From CBDFKV01 sp965249035 (GTDB taxonomy: Bacteria; Pseudomonadota; Gammaproteobacteria; Arenicellales; Poriferihabitantaceae): 64,000 nucleotides of DNA. The DNA is taken from the NCBI GenBank assembly GCA_965249035.1, contig CBDFKV010000007.1:1-64000 (forward strand), read 5' to 3'. The notes beneath the pieces were generated by a model, which was given only the letters and a program-made list of their open reading frames with translations, searched no databases and was not told where the DNA came from. The position numbers and the translations under genes were made by a program. Of the stretch, positions 16,882 to 26,016 are shown piece after piece. Every line of letters begins with the position of its first letter. Position 1 is the stretch's first letter.

Positions 16882-18792
16882 GTGGATAGCAAAGCGGTAC
16901 TCGGTGCGAATGGGCCATTTGCTCAGCAGGTCAACGATTTTACCGTCCGACCGATCCAACAGCAATTGGCTGAACGGGTGGAAGCTACTATTCAAGACGG
17001 AGGCGTACTGGTTGCCGAGTCAGGTACCGGTACCGGTAAAACTTTTGCCTATCTGGTTCCTGCTTTATTATCAGGTAAGCGCATCGTCGTCTCTACGGGT
17101 ACGAGGCACCTGCAGGATCAACTATTTTATCGAGATTTGCCTGCGGTTCGAACGGTGCTCGGGGTGGCCCCTGATATCGCTTTACTGAAAGGGCGGGCTA
17201 ATTATCTATGCCTCTGGCGTTTATCGCAGTTGGGCAACCAAACTGCGGGCCGATATGATACGAGCATTCTGAAAAAGCGCGCCATTATCGAAGCGTGGTC
17301 GGCACAAACCCGTGTCGGTGAAACCGCTGAAGTAGGCGAGTTGGAAGAGTCTGACCCCGTTTGGCGCGAGGTGACATCAACCGCAGATAATTGTCTGGGC
17401 GGGGATTGCCCCGACTTCAGTGCGTGTTTCGTCAATAAAGCCCGGCAAAGGGCGATGAAAGCAAACGTGGTGGTGGTTAACCACCATTTATTTTTTTCAG
17501 ATGTTTCCCTCAAAGAACAAGGCTTTGGTGAGCTACTGCCTGCCTATGACGCGGTTATTTTTGATGAAGCCCATCAAGTTCCCGAAATCGCGTCGCGCTT
17601 TTTTGGGTTTTCAGTGTCGACCTGGCAATTAAGCGAACTTTGCAGAGATATATTAGTCTCTGAAGCCAAAGAAAAAAGCGGTGTGCCACTGAATGATATA
17701 ACGGCGGCACTCAAGCAATCCCTAGCTGAGTTGGACTTGGCGTTTGCCAAGAGCGATCAATCGCGGGGTGAAAGCGCCTTGGTTTTAGGGCACGCACCGA
17801 CGATGTACGCGCTCAATCAAGTGCTAGAGGCGTTGGCAGAATTGGAAACTGCTTTGTCTCAAGCGGCAGTAGCGGGAGAGGGGCTGGAGCGTTGTCATCA
17901 GCGTTGTTTGTTGCAGCAGGGCTATTTACTCGACTGGATGGATGGTGGTCGACGCACTGATCAACTGGTGTGTTGGTATGAAGTGGGACGTAATAATACT
18001 CGCTTAACTGCAACGCCCATGAACGTTGCCAATAAGATGCGTACCGTCTTGGAACAACCGAACAAAGCCTGGGTGTTTACCTCGGCAACGTTGGCAGCAG
18101 GCCACGATTTTGGGGTGTTTACCCAGCACCTTGGCTGCGTGGAGCCTGAGACCTTATTGCTCGATAGCCCTTTTGACTATGCGCACAATGCGCTGCTGTA
18201 TTTACCTAAAACCTTGCCAGAGCCCGGTTTTCGGCAGTTCCCGCAAGCATTGGTTGAAGCCATCATCCCAGTGCTCGAGGCGAGCCAGGGCAGGGCATTT
18301 GTGCTGTTTACTAGCTATCAGATGCTGCACCAATTGCGTGATCGCTTGCGCAATAGCATTCAATGGCCACTACTCGTACAGGGAGAAGCGCCGCGCAGTG
18401 AGTTAATTGACGAATTCAAACGCCTTGGCAACGCTGTATTATTGGGCACCGCATCGTTTTGGGAAGGAGTTGATATTAAAGGTGCCACCTTATCGTGCGT
18501 GATTATCGACAAACTACCTTTTACGCCGCCGAATGACCCCGTTATGCGTGCGCGAGCCAAACAATTGGAAGCCACGGGCGGCAATCCATTTATGGAGCTG
18601 CAAGTGCCCGAGGCCATCATTTCTCTCAAACAAGGCGCTGGCCGTTTGATCCGTGATGAAAATGACCAAGGCGTATTGATGCTGTGCGATGCACGGCTGC
18701 ATACCAAACGCTATGGGTCCAGGTTCGTGGACGCATTACCGCCGATGGCGCAGACCAATGACCTGAGTGATGTGCAAGCTTTTTTTCAATGA
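16882..18792 (+). CDS. yoaA: YoaA-type ATP-dependent DNA helicase (XPD/DinG superfamily)
   Basis: 636 residues from a GTG at 16882. I prefer this start over an in-frame ATG at 16831 inside rfbD because GGGAAGG precedes it and the protein then begins like the family. Motifs: Walker A ESGTGTGKTF, DEAH box in IFDEAHQVPE, four Cys for an Fe-S cluster (CLWRL, then CLGGDCPDFSAC), and the C-terminal motif QGAGRLIRDENDQG. YoaA helicases act in damage tolerance and repair at replication forks. The stop overlaps the tsaB start (ATGA), the same order as in E. coli. Confidence 0.92.
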   Translation: MDSKAVLGANGPFAQQVNDFTVRPIQQQLAERVEATIQDGGVLVAESGTGTGKTFAYLVPALLSGKRIVVSTGTRHLQDQLFYRDLPAVRTVLGVAPDIALLKGRANYLCLWRLSQLGNQTAGRYDTSILKKRAIIEAWSAQTRVGETAEVGELEESDPVWREVTSTADNCLGGDCPDFSACFVNKARQRAMKANVVVVNHHLFFSDVSLKEQGFGELLPAYDAVIFDEAHQVPEIASRFFGFSVSTWQLSELCRDILVSEAKEKSGVPLNDITAALKQSLAELDLAFAKSDQSRGESALVLGHAPTMYALNQVLEALAELETALSQAAVAGEGLERCHQRCLLQQGYLLDWMDGGRRTDQLVCWYEVGRNNTRLTATPMNVANKMRTVLEQPNKAWVFTSATLAAGHDFGVFTQHLGCVEPETLLLDSPFDYAHNALLYLPKTLPEPGFRQFPQALVEAIIPVLEASQGRAFVLFTSYQMLHQLRDRLRNSIQWPLLVQGEAPRSELIDEFKRLGNAVLLGTASFWEGVDIKGATLSCVIIDKLPFTPPNDPVMRARAKQLEATGGNPFMELQVPEAIISLKQGAGRLIRDENDQGVLMLCDARLHTKRYGSRFVDALPPMAQTNDLSDVQAFFQ

Positions 18793-19466
18793 ACATCCTC
18801 GCGATTGATACGGCAACAGAACTCTGTTCGGTGGCATTGCAAGCAGGAGCCCGGCTTTTTTCACGTGAGCAGCTGGATCCCACTGGGCACTCTAAGTTGG
18901 TTTTGCAAATGGTGGAGTCAATATTCAATGAATCCAAGCTGCAACTACAGGATATTGACCTAATCGCAACCGATCACGGCCCAGGGTCGTTTACCGGAAT
19001 GCGAATTGGGATAGGCGTTGCCCAGGGTCTAGCATATGCTGCTAATAAACCCGTAGTGGGGATTTCTTCGCTAACTGCTCTGGCAGCCAAACTGGAGGCG
19101 AACGAAGGAGATGTTGTTCTTGCAGCGATTGACGCACGTATGGGACAGGTATATTGGGGCAGCTTTGTTTTGCAAGCCGGAGTGCCCCAGCCATTCGGCG
19201 ATTTTTGCGTCAGCCAACCCGATCAAGTCAGCTGTGAGTCCTCAGCGGTGATGGGTGTTGGCAGTGGTTGGGACGTTTATCACCAAGAGTTAACAACTGC
19301 ATTGGCTGGCGCCTGTTCTTGGCAAGCAAAGGCATTCCCTTCAGCCCGTGAAGTGGTGACGTTAGCGAGCCATTCAAGCCAAGAAAACTGGTTAGACGCG
19401 GCCAGCTTGACGCCGGTCTATTTGCGTAACCAAGTAGCGGCCATTAGCAATAAATCGCTGCTTTAG
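18789..19466 (+). CDS. tsaB: TsaB, tRNA N6-threonylcarbamoyladenosine biosynthesis subunit
   Basis: 225 residues with the ASKHA-fold N-terminus MNILAIDTATELCSVAL and the motif DHGPGSFTGMRIGIGVAQGLA. TsaB scaffolds TsaD and TsaE for the t6A37 modification of ANN-decoding tRNAs. It is translationally coupled to yoaA by a 4-bp overlap and faces the convergent gene at 19480. Confidence 0.95.
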   Translation: MNILAIDTATELCSVALQAGARLFSREQLDPTGHSKLVLQMVESIFNESKLQLQDIDLIATDHGPGSFTGMRIGIGVAQGLAYAANKPVVGISSLTALAAKLEANEGDVVLAAIDARMGQVYWGSFVLQAGVPQPFGDFCVSQPDQVSCESSAVMGVGSGWDVYHQELTTALAGACSWQAKAFPSAREVVTLASHSSQENWLDAASLTPVYLRNQVAAISNKSLL

Positions 19467-19479
19467 TTGCCCAGCCAGA

Positions 19480-19956
19480 TCAACACAATATGTGGAAGGG
19501 TAGTGATGCGATCTGTTTTTTATCGACCAGGATTTCAGCTTCCCATTCACCGATAAACTCGCCCATACCAAAAGAGGGGTCGAATAAGCGTCCAATGACT
19601 GCACCAGTAGGGCCATACAAAGAGAGCCATGCCCAGATACGGGTGTTATCACCGTGAAAGGCAAATTCATAATGCGTGCGTTCTTGTATATTGCCACTTG
19701 GGCCGATCCAACGAACTTCCAGCACGTGCATTTTCCCTGTCAGATTAGAGGCTTCAATCACCGCGTATATTTTATCCGAACAAGAAAAATCATCATTGCC
19801 GTCGTGGGCAGGTACGTTGCTATTGGTGTCGGCGGTGAGGTAGGCCTGGTATTCTGATTTGTCCGGCCTCGCTTCGTCTGTTACTTCTGCCGCGTTAGCA
19901 ACCAGCCCTAACAACGATATCAGAAAAATATAGGTCAGCTTCCTTAAAGTGATCAT
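19480..19956 (-). CDS. Small exported protein, paralogue of 23304-23780
   Basis: 158 residues with a Sec signal peptide (YIFLISLLGLVANA-A). I do not recognise the family. The mature part has FSCSDKIYAVIEA, then a W-x-GP motif, FDPSFGMGEFIGEWEAEI, and ends in Cys (FHILC). All of these landmarks recur in the protein at 23304-23780, which has the same length; the two conserved Cys could form a disulfide. It reads like a single compact beta-rich periplasmic domain. It is on the minus strand between tsaB (convergent) and a lipoprotein gene 24 bp upstream. Confidence 0.75.
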   Translation of the reverse strand: MITLRKLTYIFLISLLGLVANAAEVTDEARPDKSEYQAYLTADTNSNVPAHDGNDDFSCSDKIYAVIEASNLTGKMHVLEVRWIGPSGNIQERTHYEFAFHGDNTRIWAWLSLYGPTGAVIGRLFDPSFGMGEFIGEWEAEILVDKKQIASLPFHILC

Positions 19957-19980
19957 GTCTAAGTACGAAATTGCTTTGAG

Positions 19981-20604
19981 TTATCTTCCCGTGCGCCAGT
20001 CACCCGATAGTGAACATACTTCAGTTGCCACGTCAGAATAAATAGGTGCCTGACGTGTTGTTGATCGGGCACTTGCGACAGTCTCTGGCTCTGGCTCTGG
20101 CTCTGGCTCTGGTTCTGGCTCTGGCTCTGGCTCTGGCTCTGGTTCTGGCTCTGGCTCTGGCTCTGGTTCTATCACCTCTTTTACTGGAAATGCTGAGGTG
20201 TCAACGGCATTGACCCAAGTGCCCGTCATGGTTCGATTGGTGTGCACCGTTCCAAACATCGTGATGTCACCCAACGCGTGGTCTATGGTCAATGAAATAG
20301 CTTTACCAATGATTTCACCGCTAATGCTGCCACCGCCAATACAAGGTGAGCTGGTCGTCAACGCTCCTGACACTGAGTAGGAATAGATGCCGTCATCAAC
20401 GGAAGTTTGGGCTTGCCCCAAATTCATTGCAAAACCAGTGTGCGCTGTTCGACCAACATAAAAAGTACCTGTCCAGGCGCCAGAGGTGTTTAGGCCTAAG
20501 CCACCTCCAGAGTCCGTGCTGCTACTGCTACAAGCGCTGAGCAACCCAAGTAAGCCCAGTATGGTCAGGAATTTTCCGGAGGTTAAGTAACAATGATTAG
20601 ACAT
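19981..20604 (-). CDS. Lipoprotein with a Glu-Pro repeat
   Basis: 207 residues. A type II signal peptide ends in the lipobox LLSACSS. The N-terminal domain (about 35-140) is Gly/Ser/Thr-rich with alternating hydrophobic positions ([36 protein letters not shown]), probably a small beta barrel. It is followed by about 14 Glu-Pro pairs and a short tail with one Cys. EP repeats form rigid extended rods, so they could space a domain across the periplasm, as in TonB-like proteins. Function unknown. Probably co-transcribed with the gene at 19480. Confidence 0.7.
   Translation of the reverse strand: MSNHCYLTSGKFLTILGLLGLLSACSSSSTDSGGGLGLNTSGAWTGTFYVGRTAHTGFAMNLGQAQTSVDDGIYSYSVSGALTTSSPCIGGGSISGEIIGKAISLTIDHALGDITMFGTVHTNRTMTGTWVNAVDTSAFPVKEVIEPEPEPEPEPEPEPEPEPEPEPEPEPEPETVASARSTTRQAPIYSDVATEVCSLSGDWRTGR
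20083..20169 (-). repeat. 6-bp repeat tract encoding (Glu-Pro)n
   Basis: A near-perfect run of the hexamer CTCTGG/TTCTGG on the plus strand encodes Glu-Pro pairs of the lipoprotein on the minus strand. The in-frame 6-bp unit makes length variation between strains likely. Confidence 0.9.
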
Positions 20605-20644
20605 GTGGTATGAAAACTAAGCAGGTATGGTGTTGTTGCTATTT

Positions 20645-21472
20645 TTAAGCGCGTGACAATATTAATTCGTTGACGATCCTCGGTCCAAAAAAACCGAGTA
20701 AAAAGATAGCGAAAACTAAAATGGTGTACTTGGCTGCTTGGTTGCCACGCCATCCGAGCCAATGATGTCCTGCAAGTACCACGCCAAATCCAAGCCAAGC
20801 GACGCCACTTAAAATAATGTGGTGGTTGAAGCTGACGCTTGAACCAATTACTTGCCGATTAAATATAACACCAATAGCCAAATTCGCGCTTAACAAAATA
20901 AAGCCTAACACCAGTAGCTGAAATAAAATGGATTCCATCGTTTGCAGTGCGGGCAAGGAGGGAAAGAAGAAACCACGCGTTTCGTGAGTTTTAGGTTGCC
21001 TGAGTTGTTGGTCTTGGAAAATAATCAATGCCGCCTGTGCGAGTGCCAGGGTCAAGATGCCAAAAGAGACGGTGCCAAGGAGTAAATGTATGCCGAAACT
21101 GGGCGGCCTATCTACAGCTATCGGTACCGGGCTATTCAGCGCGAGTCCCGTTGCTATCGAAATGATCGCCAGTGGTAAAACGGCTAGCCCCAGGTTGGCC
21201 GCAGGCTTTACGATGGCGGCGATCAGGTACAAAAATACGGCTGTCCAGGCGACCACGGAAAATGATTGGCCGAGCGTCAGGTTCAATCCCGACGTACCGA
21301 ACAGAGTCGAGTATAATCCGACTCCATGTAATAATAGTCCACCTGCGACTAATGCAATAATAGTGTGACGAATGCGTGGGGTATGGTTTCGACGTGATCG
21401 CGCATAGCTCCATAAGATCATTGCGCCAGCGGCGTAGAGTATCAATGAAGCCCCAGATAGTGCGGTTAACAT
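20645..21472 (-). CDS. ypjD: YpjD-type cytochrome c assembly/CcsA-like membrane protein
   Basis: 275 residues with about eight hydrophobic segments. The motif FGIHLLLGTVSFGILTLA and the conserved His pair in VSFNHHIILSGVAWLGFG match the CcmC/CcsA-related YpjD family of inner-membrane proteins. The divergent neighbour is ffh, as in E. coli and many gammaproteobacteria, which supports the call. Whether it handles haem is not established for this family. Confidence 0.88.
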   Translation of the reverse strand: MLTALSGASLILYAAGAMILWSYARSRRNHTPRIRHTIIALVAGGLLLHGVGLYSTLFGTSGLNLTLGQSFSVVAWTAVFLYLIAAIVKPAANLGLAVLPLAIISIATGLALNSPVPIAVDRPPSFGIHLLLGTVSFGILTLALAQAALIIFQDQQLRQPKTHETRGFFFPSLPALQTMESILFQLLVLGFILLSANLAIGVIFNRQVIGSSVSFNHHIILSGVAWLGFGVVLAGHHWLGWRGNQAAKYTILVFAIFLLGFFGPRIVNELILSRA

Positions 21473-21561
21473 GTCGATGAGAATAGTCGCATTGCTTGAA
21501 CGCCGGTAATTATACTCGTTGCGGGAAGTCCTGTTTAGTCCAATAAAACTGATTAGCGAAT

Positions 21562-22950
21562 ATGTTTGAACAACTCGGAGATCGATTAAAGTCTACCTTC
21601 AAAACGCTGCGCGGACGCGGGCGGCTGACGGAAGAGAATATTAAAGACGCCATGCGCGAAGTGCGGATTGCCTTGCTTGAGGCGGACGTTTCGCTGACAG
21701 TGGTGAAACCATTCATCGCGCAAATTGAAGCGCGCGCGGTTGGTAAAGAAGTGCTGGATACCCTGAGCCCTGGTGAAGCGCTGGTTAGCGTTGTCCACGA
21801 TGAATTAGTGACCCTGATGGGACAATCTAATGATTCGCTCAACCTTGCTGCCCGACCACCAGCGGTCATTTTGGTAGCAGGCCTTCAAGGTGCAGGTAAG
21901 ACGACAACCGTTGCGAAATTGGCTCACTTGCTACAAGAGCGGGAGAAAAAGCGGGTGTCTGTGGTGAGTGCAGACATTTACCGCCCGGCCGCCATCGACC
22001 AATTGCGGCAATTGGCCGCCAGTGTTGGGGCGACATTTATCGAAAGCGATCCCAGCCAAAAACCAGTTGCGATTGCTACTAGCGCGCTGAATCAAGCCAA
22101 AAAATCTGCCGCTGATGTGCTAATTGTTGATACGGCAGGGCGTTTGCACGTTGACACTGATTTGATGGATGAAGTCAAAGCAGTGCATGCGGCAATCACG
22201 CCGATAGAAACCTTGTTTGTAGTTGACAGCCTGACGGGCCAAGATGCGGTCAACAGCGCAACGGCATTTGATGAAGCACTGCCGCTGACGGGGCTTATCC
22301 TGACTAAAACTGACGGTGACGCGCGCGGTGGTGCGGCATTATCAATCCGTCAGGTGACGGGCAAGCCCATTAAATTTCTCGGTATCGGTGAAGCGATCGA
22401 TGCATTAGAGCCGTTTCACCCGGAGCGGGTAGCATCACGCATACTGGGTATGGGTGACGTGCTGACTTTGGTTGAAGAAGTTGAACGCAAAGTTGACAAG
22501 AAAAAAGCGCAGCAATTGGCGCGTAAGGTTAAGCGGGGCAGAGGTTTCGATCTAGTAGACTTCCGTGACCAAATCATGCAAATGGAAAAAATGGGTGGTA
22601 TGGCGGGTATGGTTGATAAATTGCCAGGGATGAGCGGCGTTTCACAAAAAGCGCTCAGCCAAGGCGAAAAGGAAACTGGCAAGATTGTTGCGATTATCAA
22701 TTCGATGACGCCACAAGAGCGCCGTTATCCAACCTTGGTTAAAGCGGCGCGTAAAAAACGCATTGCGAACGGCTCTGGTACCCAAGTTCAAGACATCAAC
22801 CGCTTGCTAAAGCAATTCACGCAAATGCAACGAATGATGAAAAAGATGAACAACAAAGGCATGATGCGCCGGATGATGCAGCAAATGGGCGGCATGGGTG
22901 GCGGTGGTGGTATGGGCGGCGGAGGCTTTCCCGGCATGGGGCCTCGATAG
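21562..22950 (+). CDS. ffh: Ffh, signal recognition particle GTPase
   Basis: 462 residues. The NG domain has the P-loop GLQGAGKTT, DTAGRL and TKTDGDARGG; the M domain has ERRYPTLV...RIANGSG and a Met-rich C-terminus (MQRMMKKMNNKGMMRRMMQQMGGMGGG) that binds 4.5S RNA and signal peptides. With FtsY it delivers inner-membrane proteins to the translocon. It diverges from ypjD. Confidence 0.98.
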   Translation: MFEQLGDRLKSTFKTLRGRGRLTEENIKDAMREVRIALLEADVSLTVVKPFIAQIEARAVGKEVLDTLSPGEALVSVVHDELVTLMGQSNDSLNLAARPPAVILVAGLQGAGKTTTVAKLAHLLQEREKKRVSVVSADIYRPAAIDQLRQLAASVGATFIESDPSQKPVAIATSALNQAKKSAADVLIVDTAGRLHVDTDLMDEVKAVHAAITPIETLFVVDSLTGQDAVNSATAFDEALPLTGLILTKTDGDARGGAALSIRQVTGKPIKFLGIGEAIDALEPFHPERVASRILGMGDVLTLVEEVERKVDKKKAQQLARKVKRGRGFDLVDFRDQIMQMEKMGGMAGMVDKLPGMSGVSQKALSQGEKETGKIVAIINSMTPQERRYPTLVKAARKKRIANGSGTQVQDINRLLKQFTQMQRMMKKMNNKGMMRRMMQQMGGMGGGGGMGGGGFPGMGPR

Positions 22951-22971
22951 ACACTTAACGAGATTATTGAT

Positions 22972-23319
22972 ATGAATAGGAAAAAAATATCAGCATTGGC
23001 AATGGTTTTGACCACAGTTGCATTAAGTAGCTGTGATAGTGGCAAATCCAACAGCGGTAGCGACCACGTTGCCACGCAATGCGTAGCCTTTGGCCAGGCA
23101 GAGAAACTGAGCAGTGGCTATCGGCACACGATTCACAATACCTGCGACAAGAACATCAATGTCTACGATGTTGATTCAAACCAGAGATTCTCTGTGTTGA
23201 AACGAAAAAGTAATGTAATTATTTTGCCCTCACTGACGCCTAAGGTTGGTGCGTGTTTCGATCCTTTTGCGCCAGAGGTGTTAGGAAATGGCACAGAATT
23301 CAAGTGCGTAAAGCCATAA
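22972..23319 (+). CDS. Small putative lipoprotein
   Basis: 115 residues with a signal peptide ending in a lipobox-like ALSSC. The mature part has three further Cys pairs-worth of positions (TQCVAFG, HNTCDKNINV, GACFDPF, KCVKP). The spacing suggests a disulfide-linked small domain. I do not recognise the family. It follows ffh by 21 bp and its end overlaps the start of the next exported protein, so all may be read from the ffh promoter. Confidence 0.65.
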   Translation: MNRKKISALAMVLTTVALSSCDSGKSNSGSDHVATQCVAFGQAEKLSSGYRHTIHNTCDKNINVYDVDSNQRFSVLKRKSNVIILPSLTPKVGACFDPFAPEVLGNGTEFKCVKP

Positions 23320-23780
23320 TACTAAGTTTTGGCTTGCTGGCATTGATAGGCAATGTCAATGCCAGTGCCAATGTAGTTCCTGCTGAATCAGGGGTGGTTA
23401 GCCTTTCCGCCTCGGTAAAACATTATTTAGGCGGTCGAATTGCAGCGACTGTAGAAACCGCACAGTTCAGTTGCAGTGACCGCGTCTATGCAACGGTCTA
23501 TCTGCCCCAGCTGCCGGTAGGTGAACATCAACTTGAATTCACTTGGTTTGGGCCAGATTCAAGCTTGCAACAACGCATTCGGGACCAGCTTACTGTCATG
23601 TATCAAGCGCGCGATCACTATTTGTCTCGCTGGATCAGCTTTGATCGCGGCGGTGCTGCTGCAATGGTGAGTTTATTTGACCCCTCTTTAGGTTACGAAG
23701 CTTTTGTAGGTCAATGGAGTGTTCAGGTTAGGATCAATCGACAACTGATGGTTTCCAAGGAATTTAACGTTCTGTGTTAA
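23304..23780 (+). CDS. Small exported protein, paralogue of 19480-19956
   Basis: 158 residues from a GTG at 23304. The longer frame from 23253 puts a charged segment before the signal peptide, whereas the GTG gives a normal one (VRKAIILSFGLLALIGNVNASA) and exactly the length of the paralogue at 19480. Shared landmarks: FSCSDRVYATVY, a W-x-GP motif, FDPSLGYEAFVGQWSVQV and a C-terminal Cys (FNVLC). Family and function unknown. It overlaps the preceding lipoprotein gene by 16 bp and the following dehydratase gene by 7 bp. Confidence 0.7.
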   Translation: MRKAIILSFGLLALIGNVNASANVVPAESGVVSLSASVKHYLGGRIAATVETAQFSCSDRVYATVYLPQLPVGEHQLEFTWFGPDSSLQQRIRDQLTVMYQARDHYLSRWISFDRGGAAAMVSLFDPSLGYEAFVGQWSVQVRINRQLMVSKEFNVLC

Positions 23781-25711
23781 CTGCATTTTTTCAGCGTTTA
23801 TCGCAACTACCCCGTAATCGCAAACAAGCGGTATTAGTATTTGTCGATATTGTCTCAGTGATGTTTGGCCTATGGGTCGCCTATTCACTCAGGTTTGACA
23901 GGTTTTATGTTCCGCTTGACTCTCAGTACTGGCTTTGGATCGCTGCTCCAGTATTGGCATTACCCGTGTTCATCTATTTTGATTTGTACCGCGCAATTAT
24001 TCGCTACATGGGCTTTCAGGCACTGTGGTCACTGTTCAAGGCCGTTAGCTTGTACGCACTACTATGGGGTATTTTTGCCTTTTTGTCGGGGCTTCCACTG
24101 ATTCCTCGTACCGTTGTTTTCCTGAATTGGCTGATCTGTTTGTTGCTGGTCATGGGTGGTCGTTTGTTCGTGCGTTGGTATTTCGTTGGCACGCCGCTGA
24201 TGTTTAATACCGGCGCCGCGCAGAACCACAAAAATGTAATCGTTTACGGTGCGGGAGCCGCTGGGGTACAGCTCGCCCTGTTGTTGCACTACGAGCCAGG
24301 TAGAAGGGCGATAGCCTATATTGATGACAATGCAGAGCTGCACGGGCACTACGTCAATGGGTTGGTGGTGATGTCCCCCGATCAAGTCGGCGAGTATTTA
24401 AAACACAACAGCGTCGATGAAATTCTATTGGCCATTCCTTCATTGGCCCGAAAGCGGCGAAAGCAGATATTGGAAGAATTAGAACCCTTGCCAGTTAAAG
24501 TTCGAACCTTGCCAGCTGTTTCTGAGATCGCTCAGGGACGTGTCAAAATTGATGATATTCGCAATGTTGATATTGCGGATTTATTGGGGCGAGAAGCGGT
24601 GGCGCCTGATGAAGCGTTATTGGATGCCAATATTCGTGGTTGTGCGGTAATGGTCACGGGCGGCGGTGGCTCCATCGGTTCTGAGCTATGCCGCCAAATT
24701 ATCGCGCGTGGTCCGGCGGTTTTGATTATTTACGAATTAAGCGAATACGGCCTATACCAAATTGAGCAAGAGCTGAACTCTGCTGGACATCACAACATCG
24801 TTTGTGTGCTCGGTTCAGTGGTGGATGAAAAGCGGATGAAAATTGTCTGCTGGCGCTATGCGATTGATACCATCTATCACGCTGCTGCTTATAAACACGT
24901 ACCGATGATCGAAAGCAATCCAGTGATGGGGGTTGAAAACAACATATTCGGCACTTTGCACGCGGCCCGTGCAGCGATTGAAACTAAGGTCAAATCTTTT
25001 GTGCTGATCTCCACTGATAAAGCTGTGCGTCCAACCAATGTCATGGGTGCCACCAAGCGCTTTGCAGAGTTAACTTTGCAAGCGCTCAATCAGGCTTTAC
25101 ATGATGAAGGAAAGCAACAAGACAGTACACGTTTCTCAATGGTCCGCTTTGGTAACGTATTGGGCTCATCGGGTTCTGTTGTACCACTATTTCGCGAACA
25201 GATTCGCAAAGGTGGCCCAATAACCGTTACCGCTGAAGACATGGTGCGCTATTTCATGACCATAGAAGAAGCGGCATTGTTAGTGATACAAGCCGGTGCA
25301 ATGGGCCGGGGCGGTGATGTATTTGTGCTAGATATGGGGAAGCCAGTTTTGATCATGGACTTGGCTAAGAAAATGATTCGGCTAAGTGGCTTGGAAGTTC
25401 AAGACGACACCAACCCTGATGGTGATATTCGGATAGAAGTAACCGGTTTAAGGCCTGGGGAAAAGCTGTACGAGGAGCTTTTGATCAGCGGCAACCCCAA
25501 GAAAACCAAGCACCGGAGGATTTTTGAAGGCAATGAGGAGTACCTGCCTTTGTCTCGGCTGGACAGTTATTTAGATGACTTGGAAAAGGCGATTCAGATC
25601 GAAGATACGGCGGCTATCCAAAAAGCTTTATTGGCGTCGGTCAAGGGCTATCAACCCAAAAGCATATTAACTGATGTGGCCAGTTCCGACCGCAAAGCAG
25701 TCAGTGCCTGA
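23774..25711 (+). CDS. Membrane-bound UDP-sugar 4,6-dehydratase (WbpM/FlaA1/CapD family)
   Basis: 645 residues, start GTG at 23774 overlapping the previous stop. The N-terminal third carries about four TM segments (20-130), followed by a CoA-binding-like Rossmann fold (NVIVYGAGAAGVQLA) and the catalytic SDR domain (VMVTGGGGSIGSEL; STDKAVRPTNVMGATKR). In this family the SDR Tyr of YxxxK is Met, as in MGATK here, typical of WbpM-type enzymes that make UDP-4-keto-6-deoxy-GlcNAc for O-antigen or capsule. Together with rfbCD it marks a surface-polysaccharide theme, though not one operon. Confidence 0.88.
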   Translation: MLTAFFQRLSQLPRNRKQAVLVFVDIVSVMFGLWVAYSLRFDRFYVPLDSQYWLWIAAPVLALPVFIYFDLYRAIIRYMGFQALWSLFKAVSLYALLWGIFAFLSGLPLIPRTVVFLNWLICLLLVMGGRLFVRWYFVGTPLMFNTGAAQNHKNVIVYGAGAAGVQLALLLHYEPGRRAIAYIDDNAELHGHYVNGLVVMSPDQVGEYLKHNSVDEILLAIPSLARKRRKQILEELEPLPVKVRTLPAVSEIAQGRVKIDDIRNVDIADLLGREAVAPDEALLDANIRGCAVMVTGGGGSIGSELCRQIIARGPAVLIIYELSEYGLYQIEQELNSAGHHNIVCVLGSVVDEKRMKIVCWRYAIDTIYHAAAYKHVPMIESNPVMGVENNIFGTLHAARAAIETKVKSFVLISTDKAVRPTNVMGATKRFAELTLQALNQALHDEGKQQDSTRFSMVRFGNVLGSSGSVVPLFREQIRKGGPITVTAEDMVRYFMTIEEAALLVIQAGAMGRGGDVFVLDMGKPVLIMDLAKKMIRLSGLEVQDDTNPDGDIRIEVTGLRPGEKLYEELLISGNPKKTKHRRIFEGNEEYLPLSRLDSYLDDLEKAIQIEDTAAIQKALLASVKGYQPKSILTDVASSDRKAVSA

Positions 25712-25733
25712 TGGTTGGAATCTTCCTGAAATA

Positions 25734-25765
25734 AAAAAACTCTCAATCTAGCCAATAGATGAGAG
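25734..25765 (-). terminator. Rho-independent terminator downstream of tRNA-Leu
   Basis: CTCTC (25740-25744) plus ATCTA pair with TAGAT and GAGAG (25761-25765). On the minus strand the hairpin is followed by T6-7 (A-run at 25733-25739). It lies about 32 nt past the tRNA 3' end and may also stop transcripts of the WbpM-like gene from the other side. Confidence 0.75.
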
Positions 25766-25796
25766 CTTTCTGAACCGACTTGAGTCAGTTGAATAA

Positions 25797-25883
25797 TGGT
25801 ACCGAGGGCCGGAATCGAACCGGCACGGTATCGCTACCACTGGATTTTGAATCCAGCGCGTCTACCAGTTTCGCCACCTCGGC
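25797..25883 (-). tRNA. tRNA-Leu (anticodon CAA)
   Basis: On the minus strand a complete class II tRNA: acceptor GCCGAGG/CCTCGGT, D arm with TGGTAGACGCG, anticodon arm CTGGA-TTCAAAA-TCCAG (anticodon CAA), a variable arm (TGGTAGCGATACCG), T arm GCCGGTTCGATTCCGGC, and encoded CCA at 25797-25799. It decodes UUG. Confidence 0.95.
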
Positions 25884-26016
25884 ACGGGCAGGGAAGATAG
25901 CTAGTTTTGGTGCGTGATGCAACACTAAAATCAAAAGAATTTGTGTGTCTTTACTGTTTCAGTGGCTTGCGTATGTTTCGCCTTAACTGGCAACAGATGA
26001 ATCGGTCAAATAGTGC

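Noticed and set aside
20083..20169. Regular short repeats that could suggest a CRISPR or satellite
   Set aside because: They are 6-bp in-frame coding repeats (Glu-Pro) inside a lipoprotein gene with no spacers.
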